A stretch of 64,000 bases of DNA from Capronia americana. Taxonomy: Eukaryota; Ascomycota; Eurotiomycetes; Chaetothyriales; Herpotrichiellaceae. This document shows positions 55,581 through 64,000 of this stretch, piece after piece; positions within the stretch are counted from its first letter, which is position 1; the number at the start of each line of letters is the position of its first letter. Both the position numbers and the translations under genes were made by a program. Below the pieces are notes generated by a model that had not been told where the DNA came from, ran no database searches, and saw nothing but the letters and a program-made list of their open reading frames with translations. The DNA lies in contig JADWQD010000021.1 of NCBI GenBank assembly GCA_016110215.1, positions 310,001 to 374,000 on the forward strand, read 5' to 3'.

Positions 55581-57102
55581 ATGAGGCCAGGAAAACATTT
55601 GACGATTGTCATAAAGATTGGTACTTCTCCCTGTCCACACCATGCCTTTTCTCTACTGCAAAGGTACCAAGCCCATGTCAGCCAGAAGAAGGCTTACGGT
55701 CGTCCTTGGAATAGGAACATCGTCAATTGTGGACGAGAAAACTCATGAACCTATTCTCTCGATTCTGTCACTTATAGTTGAGACGGCCATAAGACTGAGG
55801 AGAGATGGTCACCGCGTCGTCATTGTCTCCTCCGGAGCTATTGGAGTTGGATTGCAAAGGATGAACATGCCCAAGCGGCCAAAGCATCTTGCCCAAGTCC
55901 AGGTAGGTGTCCAAGGTCTCAAACAGGTCCCCATGTGGTCTGATGCTTGAAAGGCTCTCGCTGCAATAGGCCAGTCACGCCTCATGTCCATTTGGGACTC
56001 TCTCTTCGCGCACATGAGCCAGCCAGTCGCCCAGATCCTGCTCACCCGCAATGACATCGCCGACCGCTCGCAATATCTGAATGCTCAGAACACCCTTGCG
56101 GAGACTCTTTCGCTGGGAGTTATCCCCATCGTCAATGAGAACGATACCCTTGCTGTAAGCGAGATTAAGTTCGGCGACAACGACACCCTCAGTGCTATTA
56201 CGGCGGCCATGGTCAATGCAGACTATTTGTTCCTCATGACGGACGTGGAGGCCCTCTACGACAAAAATCCAAGAAAGTTTCCCGATGCAAAGCCCATCTT
56301 GGTGGTCGATGATATCGACGCGCTTCAAGCAGACGTCTCGTCGGCAGGGTCTGCGCTTGGAACCGGCGGCATGGCAACGAAGATTGTTGCAGCTCGATTG
56401 GCCACAGCGGCGGGGACGAGTACGATCATCACCAGATCTTCGAAACCAGGCAACATTGCCGCAATTATTAGCCATCTTCACCCGCCTGTTGAAGTCGATG
56501 GTGACACTGGGAGAGTTGTCCCTCTGGCTGCTGTTGAACCACCACTGCATACCCGCTTTCTCCCGTCTTTAACGCCCATCCGCAATCGTGCGTTCTGGAT
56601 TCTCCACGGTCTAGCTCCGCATGGCACGATTTACATCGATCGAGGCGCCTCCATTGCATTAACAAACAAGGCCGGCCTGCTCCCTGTAGGCATTGTCGAC
56701 GTCGAGGGTACGTTCGCACAACAAGAAGCAGTCCGCCTCGTGGTCGTGGACAAGATCCCCATCGGTAGTCTCTCCCCTACAGGAGATTCGAATTCATACA
56801 ACCCTTCAGGAGGCAGGTATCAATTCGTGCTGAAAGAGAGTGGAGAGGAGATTGGACGGGCGGTGGTGAACTACTCGTCATCCGAAGTTGCCAGGATCAA
56901 GGGGTTGCGGAGTTCTGATATTCGGAATGTGCTAGGCTATGCGGATAGCGAGTATGTTGCATTCAGAGAGAACGTGAGTTTACACGCCAATGCGAGTGGT
57001 GATAAGAGCAGGCCAGAGACGCCCAGCGGGCCAAGAACGCCGACAAAGGAGAGGACACCAGAGGTGAGTATCGCGGATTTGAGGGGCCTGCGGATCGATT
57101 GA
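55581..57102 (+). CDS. PRO1: Glutamate 5-kinase (proline biosynthesis)
   Basis: Three exons (55581-55620, 55715-55902, 55954-57102) with introns of 94 and 51 bases give 458 residues. The first, 40-base exon encodes MRPGKHLTIVIKI; splicing completes the ATP-binding I-G-T-S-S. Amino-acid kinase motifs follow: VIVSSGAIGVG, LAQVQALAAIGQSRLMSIWD (at the second junction), PIVNENDTLAV, KFGDNDTLSAITA, and GTGGMATKI. A C-terminal PUA domain starts near DRGASIAL..LLPVGIVDVEG. The enzyme phosphorylates glutamate as the first committed, usually proline-inhibited step of proline synthesis. The tail after the PUA domain carries a fungal-type TP-rich insert (RPETPSGPRTPTKERTPE) that may be phosphorylated. 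Confidence 0.95.
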
Positions 57103-57429
57103 GACAGAAGGGAATGATAGCCACGCGTGGCTGCGTTGTTCCAAGGAGAACAAGTTGACTGCGCCGCAGCGAGCTTTTGGGCTATGTAACTCTGCTAAAT
57201 GAATGACGATAAACCACAATTCAACGATCAACAAGCAACCGACGTAGAGGTACACACAGAGAAGATCGGATCTGTTCTGTTGTGCTGGTTTCCATGGGGC
57301 CTTAAGATACCCCGACATGCTGTTCAACAAGACGCGCGCATGGAAACAACAAGGAGACGCAAGCTCTGACAAGCCAAGCGAACCAACAAGAGCTTAAAGA
57401 GTGATGTAGGTGCCAAATCCACTGACCCC
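57103..57429. other. Convergent gap between PRO1 and the cupin gene
   Basis: These 327 bases hold the two 3' flanks; I see nothing else. Confidence 0.5.
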
Positions 57430-58422
57430 TTAGGCTGCCACAGGTCCACCAGAATACCCGTACTCCGCCAGGCCGCATCTTCTTTTGCATTCCTCAAATC
57501 CCTCTTGACTTCCAGTGCCTACAGCTGGAATCTGTTGCGCCGTCGCCGTCCAGTTGCCATCAGTCATGTTGATGAATGGCATTACCTGCATGCCGATATT
57601 CTTGGGCATCATGAAGAATGCCTGGGCAATGTTTAAGGTCCCTGGGTCAGCGTCGTCCAAAAAGGAGTAGAGTTGGTTGTTCCCGCAGCCTGAGTTCCAA
57701 TCAGCCAAGCTCCAACGGAAGGCCTAACTAAGTGAATGCCTACCCATGTTGTACATCGAATGTACGCTTGCAGGTGGAAAGATAGTCATCATCCCCGGCG
57801 AAAGGACTTGCTCCACAAGCCTTGCCCCATTCTCTTGGACCATGTAGGTGTGCGTGCTCCCGTTGACAGCGACGACAATGTTGTTTGCTCGATGGATGTG
57901 CGGGGCGAGCATGGCGCAGGGCCCCAGATTGAGCTGGGCCACCGTGGCTCGCGCCGTCGAAAGTACAGGCCAGGTCGCGGCGTTGGCATTGCACACGCTG
58001 CCTGGTTTCCAAGAGTACATTGGGTTGGCGGAGAAATTGTAGAGCAATTGTTGATCCGAGAGCATGTTCAATCGGTCGTACATGGTCGCTGCAGTCTTGA
58101 GCTTTGCCACCAGATTTGGGTCTGTTGTTTGGTCCACGGCCAGGATCGGCAATGGCGCGGTGAAGAAGAAAACGGCCGAGGCGAAGCCCACAAATGCTGA
58201 TAGAAGCATCATGGGTCGTTTCCTGCGGAGACAGGAGCAGCTTAAGTTGAAGACGATGATCGTTGCAAGAGTAGCTATCACAAGCAGGCGTGGGCCAGGG
58301 AATTCGAATTCCACGACAGTGAGCAATTGTCTCGGGATCCGCCGCACTGCTTTGCTCCAATTTTGGTAGTCCGGAAGGGCTGAGCAGAACCAGGAGATTG
58401 GGTCTGAAGATAACGCAGACAT
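57430..58422 (-). CDS. Secreted germin/spherulin-type cupin
   Basis: Exons 57744-58422 and 57430-57689 join across a 54-base intron to 312 residues if the ATG at 58422 is used. A cupin barrel is clear: HIHRANNIVVAVNGSTHTYM in the first motif, FPPASVHSMYNMGCGNNQLY in the second (across the splice), and ADPGTLNIAQAFFMMP. The in-frame ATG at 58212 would begin MMLLSAFVGFASAVFFFTAP, a good signal peptide, so I think the mature form is secreted and the first 70 residues may be leader. Fungal relatives include spherulin-1-like proteins; enzymatic activity and metal use are unknown. The two histidines of HIH and the later His can serve as metal ligands. Confidence 0.8.
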
Positions 58423-58950
58423 GGGTTGGATCGCGGTTCTTATGTCCTTGGTCTTCTCCCGAACCTAAGGCGACGCCAGCAAGGTGGTTCCGTTCTCTCG
58501 TGGCCCGGGGGATGGCGATTCCAGAGAGCTGGAGATCAGCTCGCACGCACGGAGGTGGAAACTTCGAGGGATTTTCTAGACAGGTGGTGAAGGTCCACAA
58601 GATTTCATTGGCCGATCTGCCTCATTCAACCTCTTTGAGCAAGTCAATCCATTCGATACCGACTCGAATACTCGCTTCCGTTCCTGTCCTCGGCCACGAT
58701 GGAGTGTAACGACGGATGCTATCCGTGGTCAGCGGGCAATCCTCGTTCCAGATCGACATTCCCATCCCATGAAGTCCGTTGATAAGCGACAGAGCCGTAG
58801 AGAGAAGGAATTCGGCGATGTAGGGTGAGATTGTCGGGAAACGGCATGAGTTTGGAATCATGCTCATCTCGAGAGGCGCAAGAGCCGGAGGTGGCTCCAA
58901 CAAGGCAGAGGCTCTGTGGCAGTCGCCGGTCGTGCAACCTACGTAAAAGA

Positions 58951-59415
58951 CTAGTTGGAGCAAGGTATTTGGGTAATCCTAATGAGACCAGCCCGCCTCA
59001 TGAGGAGGTTATGGTACCGACAAGGTTCGTTTCCAGGGCGCTGGTTCGGAGATAGACTTTGAGCGGTAGCGATCACTAGGAGCTCGATGAAAGTTCCGGA
59101 AAGTATTCGAGATTTTAAATCGGTTCTCAATTCCTTTGAATACTTAGCTGCCAAAGTTGATGAAACAGCTGTATCGCACGACAAGCACGGTGACTTGGCA
59201 TTGTACACCTGAATGAAGTCGAGAGCCTTGATTTCTTGTGGAGCAATGACCTGTTCGATGAAGCCCGCATTTGACAGGCGGCCCTCTCCTCTGTATTGTG
59301 TGTGAATCAAGTAGTCACGGGCAAAGTGAGGTTGGTGGGAGGCGGGGGTAGGGACCGAGAAACTGATAGGCGGTGAACCTGTCACTTGCCTTGCAGGGTA
59401 CCTCCATTGACTCAT
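58951..59415 (-). CDS. Unidentified reading frame with a SPCxxC deaminase-like motif
   Basis: This minus-strand open frame of up to 154 residues reads plausibly in its central part: DYLIHTQYRGEGRLSNAGF, then IEQVIAPQEIKALDFIQVYN, then AKSPCLSCDTAV. An acidic residue followed about 25 residues later by PC-x2-C in a beta-strand context is the pattern of cytidine-deaminase-fold proteins, but the zinc-binding His expected just before the Glu is not visible. A 3' exon in the frame at 58622-58963 may belong to it, with candidate donors at 59007 and nearby, but none is decisive. It may be a chance frame. Confidence 0.25.
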   Translation of the reverse strand: MSQWRYPARQVTGSPPISFSVPTPASHQPHFARDYLIHTQYRGEGRLSNAGFIEQVIAPQEIKALDFIQVYNAKSPCLSCDTAVSSTLAAKYSKELRTDLKSRILSGTFIELLVIATAQSLSPNQRPGNEPCRYHNLLMRRAGLIRITQIPCSN

Positions 59416-60222
59416 GGGACGTAAACATGCCCAGTGTCACCTGTTGTACTCGGGAATTTGCACGACCACGCCTCTAGATCTCGATGACCACGTTGGATAT
59501 CTGTGACACCACCAGATCTGTGCCCTACTTACCAGAGATCCTTCTAGAAGAGAAGGGCAGATCCCAGTCTGTGGACAACGGTAATTGTCATGCATATTAA
59601 CAGCTGCATCCAAGATGCAGGGGCGGAGCGGGTGATTGCAGCAACAGGCGAGGTTGGACTCGTCCCGATGCTATTCCATCTGCTCCTACCGTGGAAGGAA
59701 GCCGGAATTCGTCTTCAGAGGGCTTGCATATAAAGACGGTCATCCGCGCTGCCAGCATTTCTTGGACTGGCATATGTTATAGCGCCGCTGACATCGGCCT
59801 GCAGGTTCGAGCCAATAGGTTGCGTCTAGATGGTGTGGCTGTTGCCCACGAGGCAGCCACTTCTGCAGCGCGAGAAGTGTTGACCAATTTCGGCTTTGAT
59901 GCACTGGAGACGTTGACACTTTTCAATTAACTCCGGCCGACTTACCTGACAGTTGGTAATCGTCCGGATGAGGCTGGAAGAGGCTGGCGGAATGATAGGG
60001 AGGCATCCAGGTAGGCATTAAGGCTGTGACCCCGGGATAGGCCAGGAAGGTGAGATGAGGATAAAACAAGGGTAAGCATGAGTCTCCCCGCAAGGAACGA
60101 TAGGCTCTCGGGTCATTGCAGTAGACCGCCGATGATGACTGGGTAGCCTATAGAATTCCGAGGGTAGGGCTGTGAACAAATGTTTGGAAATTGCATGTAC
60201 TCGGTACGTAGATGGCCAACAC

Positions 60223-60255
60223 GGTGGTGTTGGTGTTGGTGTTATTGTTGTTGTC
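60223..60255. repeat. Short GTTGGT/GTT repeat
   Basis: A run of GGTGTT units followed by GTTATTGTTGTTG spans about 33 bases in non-coding DNA. Confidence 0.6.
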
Positions 60256-61757
60256 GAAGACACGCTAGATGCTGTTGACGAAGCCTTCGAGACACACATG
60301 AAGCCCGTTCGCGCAGCGAGTCCTGGCTCAGCGCGAGATAGCAAGCTGCCGCCACTAACCAAAAGGATCCAGGCACAGATTTTCGGTGGGTTCGCTCTTG
60401 ACGCCAGCCGGCTTTATCCAGTGGGTGGAGTCCCCGTAAAAATCAGGGGTAAGGGCAAAGAGCAAGAGAAGCTTTTCAACGCTGGATTTGAGTGGCTGGC
60501 GGGCTCACTAATGGCTGTTGGCGCGTGTCACCACTAGCAGTTTACGCCTTGTGCCTCTGCGCCGTCTCTTTCGCCGCCTCCCCTTGGAATGGGATTCGAT
60601 GGGTCCCTCCAAGAGGTGTGTTTTCCGCAGGCGACTTGCACGCTCGGTCTAATCGGGACCAGTGTCGCCCGTCAGGGATGAATCCAACACAACGGACGAT
60701 TTGAGGACTACGGACGTCGCTTCTTTTTGTACACGGCCTCGATTGAGTCTTGCACGAGCTTGCTCAGACACCGAAGACATCGTTCCGGTTTCATACCTGC
60801 TGCTGATCCCGCTTCCTTGCTCCATCTCACACCCTGCCACCTGCTCGCCCTGCAGTCAGTCAACCTGTCTCCGTATCCCTCACCTCCTCGTCATTGGCAA
60901 AGCGTCCAATTGTCTGCATCTGTCAACATCCTCAACCCCTCGATCAATGCTCGCGCGCAGCACTCTACTCGAACCTCGAACAACCTGAGCCCCTTGACAA
61001 CAGTCCACCGATTCGGACTTTCCGACCTTTGTCGCTTTGACTGCTATAATATACCCTCGAGACACTAGATCCTTCACGAATCCTCCATCACACCGCCCCC
61101 TCCTCGCTTGACTGCGTAGCGGGCCTCATCTGTCGCAACTCACCTCCTTCCCCGTGGTCAATCAGTCGTGTGCAAAACCGGCAGAGGACTTGTCGATGGG
61201 AGCAAGCTGGGCAAGGGAATAAAATTTGGTGACTCGGGTGATAACCCATTTCATGGCTGGATGATCAACGCCATGTTCTGGTCCAAAGCGGAATCCAGGA
61301 TCCCCGGTTATTCGAAACAGACTCACGGTCTGCGCTTTACACACACATCGGGCTTATGAAGTCGTCGAGCCTCTGCTTGAAATCATCTTGGTCTTTGACT
61401 TCCAAGCGGTTCGTGGCTCTCGAGAACGGGAACTACGCGAACACACCCACGGCGGCACACGAACTCCTCCGAGGCGCTTGCATTCCAAACCAGGCCAAGT
61501 TTGCATGTTGACCGATATCTCCCCTGATTCGCCCGTCGCCTTTTCAACTGCAGACAAAGACATTTCCAGCTGCAGGTACAGCATTCGGGAAAGCATTGGC
61601 GGCACAGCTGCTGCATCTGCAGTGTGGCCTGCGGCCCCTAACGGCTGCGCCTCGACGCTGGTCTCTACTTCGCCCCTCCTCTCATTCATGCGCCAGCATC
61701 ATCCTGGCGCCTGACCGATTGTGATTGTCTCCGCCATCCAGACAGCCTGTCAAAGCC

Positions 61758-64000
61758 ATGGAGACGTCTGCAGCCCGAAGAGCTTCACGGTCTAACTCAA
61801 CGTCGGCTCCAGCACTGACCGTCAGAAAACAGCTGGCTGCTCCTGTCTCGAGACCTACCGATCCCCGGAATGGTCACCTGCGACCGAGACCGAGAAGTCC
61901 AGAGAACTCGATGCCGCCCACAAGCCGTTTTCGATATGACAGAAGTCGGTCAAGAAGTCGGCCAGAAAATACACTGAGCCCCAACCTGAACATCAATCGC
62001 TGGTCCCACTCGACCTCGTCGAGTGTATCTGGTATCGAATCCGACCCCATTCGAGCCCGTGCGAACATCTCTTCCCGACGTATGAGCGTGGGCCCTTCAC
62101 TGGTATCGTCGACCACGCCTGCAAAGACCTCCATGCACACCAGAAGGTCCTCGAGCCAGAGCCCGCAAGTGAGGCAAGGCTCAAATTCAGCGTTCTTGCA
62201 AGTGGAGCGAGCCCACGGCCCGCGCGACACCGGTTCGACTATCATCTCTCCTCATCTCACCCCGACATCGATGTTCAACCCGACCGCCGGTGAATATTTT
62301 GGCGAGACGTGGCAGAGTCGCAAAACTGGGAAGAGTGGTGATGCTGTCGCGGTGTCTGTACATTATATGAAATCAGGGACGCAGTCCGCCGCGAGATCGG
62401 CGGAAAATCTTACGACGCAGTATATGACCCAGATCTCGCGACCAAGCACGCGAGAAAGACGACCGGACACTGCCGTTCGAGATGCGCCTTTGGAGGCTTC
62501 CACTGTGGCCGTTGGGCCTACACGCGGAAGAAGCCATCGGAGCCCGACTCAGAAGACCATGCTCTCGAAAGCGCTGGCGGTTGCGAATAACGCAGTGCTG
62601 CTCGACAATGCTCAGAATATCGAGGGCGCCATCGAAGCATACGCTGAAGCGTGCGATCTGTTGCAACAAGTTCTGATACGGAGTTCCATTTCGGATGACC
62701 GGAAAAGGCTCTCCGATATCAGAAATGCATACTCTAAGAGAATTGCTGATCTCCACGATCTTGATGATTCCTTCTCAGACCTGATGGAGAAAGCTTTGCC
62801 TGAAGATCCGCCATTCGAGGAAACCAACCATTCCTTCTTCACCTCCCATGCGATGGACTTGGACACTGCTGAAGTGCTGGAATCTGTCAAGATCCCTCCT
62901 CGGCAGGAATCCTTGTTGCCAGAAATATACGGCGGGGACTCGTACATAAGTGATACCAGTCGAAAAAGGCCTCACATCCCCAGTCTGGCTGCTCCCATGG
63001 ATTCACAATACATGCCACCCCCTCTCTCGCCCCGGAGGCCGGCTTCTCCAGCCTCGGATCGAGATACCAACACACCCCTTGCTTCCACCAGACCCGGAGG
63101 TTCTGCCAAGGCGATCTCCCATTCACGAGAAGGTAGTACGGAGTCTATTTCATGGCTCGATACACTTGAGGATGGCGACTCGTCCACGTCGCGGTCCTCG
63201 CGGTTGTCGTCGGTTGATTACGGCACCCACGACAGTCACAATCTTGTCGATGAATTTGAAGCCGAGTTTGACGCAGCTCTCAATGCCGCAGTCGATGCTG
63301 CCTATGATGATGATCTGACCGAAGAGGCCACACCCAGACCTGACAAAATCTGGCAGGAGTTCCATGAGGACTTCAGCAGTCCGATTCCTCCTCTGGAACC
63401 TACCCTCAATGGTCATTCCACCCAGTCGTCCGAGTCCGAGTTGACCAGAGAGTATGACGAGGGAGATTCATCAGACGAAGAAGAAAGGCTGCTGGAGGAG
63501 ATGACCAGAGGATTTGTCTTCGACGACTTCTCGTTCGATAACCAATCGAAGTCGGCCTTGCCGCGACAGTCAGATTCGAGCACATTTTCCGGCAGGACAT
63601 GGACAAGCTCGCTTCCATCGACAACGGCGACGAACAATACCGCCCTGAGTACACTGGCCGAATCAAATGAAGCTCCAACAGAGATCTCCCCTCGGCCAAT
63701 TCCTCCAGCGAAAGACACTCCTCCGTTGTCGTCCCCGTCTAAGGCAGTGTTTCCTCCAGCCCCTCCTACGGTGCCACCAACAAAGCAGACTAGCAGACCG
63801 GTCAGTCTGGAGAAGTATGGTGGTCTGAATATTCGGGAGCGACGGTTTTCTGGCCGCAGCGGAGAACAACTGAAGATCGAGACATTCGCCCGACGCAACT
63901 CTTCCACCTTGCCGAAGCCGGTCGTGGCACCCCCATCTGTGCCAGAACTGGACATTCCTTCTGACCAGCCCAAGGTCCCTTACACTGCACCACTCGAGCC
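61758..64000 (+). CDS. MIT-domain protein, 3' end beyond the window
   Basis: From the ATG at 61758 (METSAARRASRSNSTSAPAL) the frame stays open for 747 codons to the right edge without a stop. An S/R/P-rich disordered leader of about 260 residues precedes a microtubule-interacting-and-transport (MIT) domain at about 268-345: MLSKALAVANNAVLLDNAQN, then IEGAIEAYAEACDLLQQVLI, a three-helix pattern with the usual Y/A core, ending YSKRIADLHDLDD. The rest is acidic and serine-rich with proline stretches (IPPAKDTPPLSSP). MIT domains bind ESCRT-III tails in endosomal sorting; fungal proteins of this plan are mostly uncharacterised. No intron is needed within the window. The true start could be further upstream. 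Confidence 0.8.
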   Translation, partial: METSAARRASRSNSTSAPALTVRKQLAAPVSRPTDPRNGHLRPRPRSPENSMPPTSRFRYDRSRSRSRPENTLSPNLNINRWSHSTSSSVSGIESDPIRARANISSRRMSVGPSLVSSTTPAKTSMHTRRSSSQSPQVRQGSNSAFLQVERAHGPRDTGSTIISPHLTPTSMFNPTAGEYFGETWQSRKTGKSGDAVAVSVHYMKSGTQSAARSAENLTTQYMTQISRPSTRERRPDTAVRDAPLEASTVAVGPTRGRSHRSPTQKTMLSKALAVANNAVLLDNAQNIEGAIEAYAEACDLLQQVLIRSSISDDRKRLSDIRNAYSKRIADLHDLDDSFSDLMEKALPEDPPFEETNHSFFTSHAMDLDTAEVLESVKIPPRQESLLPEIYGGDSYISDTSRKRPHIPSLAAPMDSQYMPPPLSPRRPASPASDRDTNTPLASTRPGGSAKAISHSREGSTESISWLDTLEDGDSSTSRSSRLSSVDYGTHDSHNLVDEFEAEFDAALNAAVDAAYDDDLTEEATPRPDKIWQEFHEDFSSPIPPLEPTLNGHSTQSSESELTREYDEGDSSDEEERLLEEMTRGFVFDDFSFDNQSKSALPRQSDSSTFSGRTWTSSLPSTTATNNTALSTLAESNEAPTEISPRPIPPAKDTPPLSSPSKAVFPPAPPTVPPTKQTSRPVSLEKYGGLNIRERRFSGRSGEQLKIETFARRNSSTLPKPVVAPPSVPELDIPSDQPKVPYTAPLE

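Larger units (their letters stand above)
58423..61757. other. Long gene-poor region before the MIT gene
   Basis: These 3.3 kb contain a possible minus-strand coding segment at 58951-59415 (listed separately), a further open frame at 58622-58963, a GTTGGT-type repeat at 60223-60255, and pyrimidine-rich leader-like DNA from about 60780 to 61160 that may be 5' UTR of the downstream gene. I could not define upstream exons for that gene. Confidence 0.4.

Noticed and set aside
60172..60537. 121-codon plus-strand frame with a GVGVGVIVVV run
   Set aside because: The run is produced by a GTTGGT-type repeat; no other coding signal.
1..64000. Transposon, CRISPR-like array or prokaryotic-style defence operon
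   Set aside because: No transposase or reverse-transcriptase motifs, no terminal repeats, no regularly spaced repeats; introns and gene families are fungal throughout.

Overview
This window is nuclear DNA of a filamentous ascomycete (Pezizomycotina). The evidence is short GT..AG introns of about 48-130 bases, two Zn(II)2Cys6 regulators, a HET-domain locus, and fungal-only families such as KRE9/KNH1, inositol phosphorylceramide synthase and a calcofluor-white-hypersensitive-like protein. The overall gene set fits Eurotiomycetes, perhaps a Chaetothyriales-like fungus, but the lineage cannot be fixed from this sequence. Gene models were built by hand by joining exons whose splice phases agree. 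Every model that I call intact has a coding length divisible by three, apart from the one that runs off the right edge.

Left part (0.1-33 kb), a mixed and more accessory region: a Grainyhead/CP2 transcription factor, two tandem Zn-cluster regulators (the second, NirA-like one carries a one-base frameshift), a 3.3 kb stretch with only weak gene relics, the Prp19-complex subunit SPF27/BCAS2, an intact peroxisomal alcohol (methanol) oxidase, a kelch-repeat membrane protein, a DHA1 drug/polyamine transporter, a small conserved protein of unknown role, a four-helix glycosylated membrane protein with an apparent frameshift, and a HET-domain gene with two breaks. Damage is confined to family types that are typically dispensable.

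Right part (33-64 kb), a compact housekeeping block: a WW-domain protein, a small single-helix CWH-type protein, a dysferlin-domain protein, the replication licensing factor Cdt1, an FMN-dependent 2-hydroxyacid oxidase, AUR1 (sphingolipid synthesis), a small single-helix protein, LRO1/PDAT (triacylglycerol synthesis), the NatC catalytic subunit, the SRP receptor beta subunit, KRE9/KNH1 (cell-wall beta-1,6-glucan), ATP23 (mitochondrial protease/chaperone), glutamate 5-kinase PRO1, a secreted cupin, and at the right edge an MIT-domain protein that leaves the window still open. Several of these genes act at the ER, secretory pathway and cell surface (AUR1, LRO1, SRP102, KRE9, DysF protein). Divergent pairs share short promoters (LRO1/NAA30, SRP102/KRE9, ATP23/PRO1).

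No rRNA, tRNA, CRISPR array, transposon or prokaryotic-type operon was recognised. I found no clear undescribed multi-gene system. The most useful leads are the cluster of broken accessory genes, an MCB-like inverted dyad upstream of CDT1, alternative-isoform signals in the kelch and WW genes, and a weak deaminase-like motif in an otherwise unexplained reading frame at 58.9-59.4 kb.
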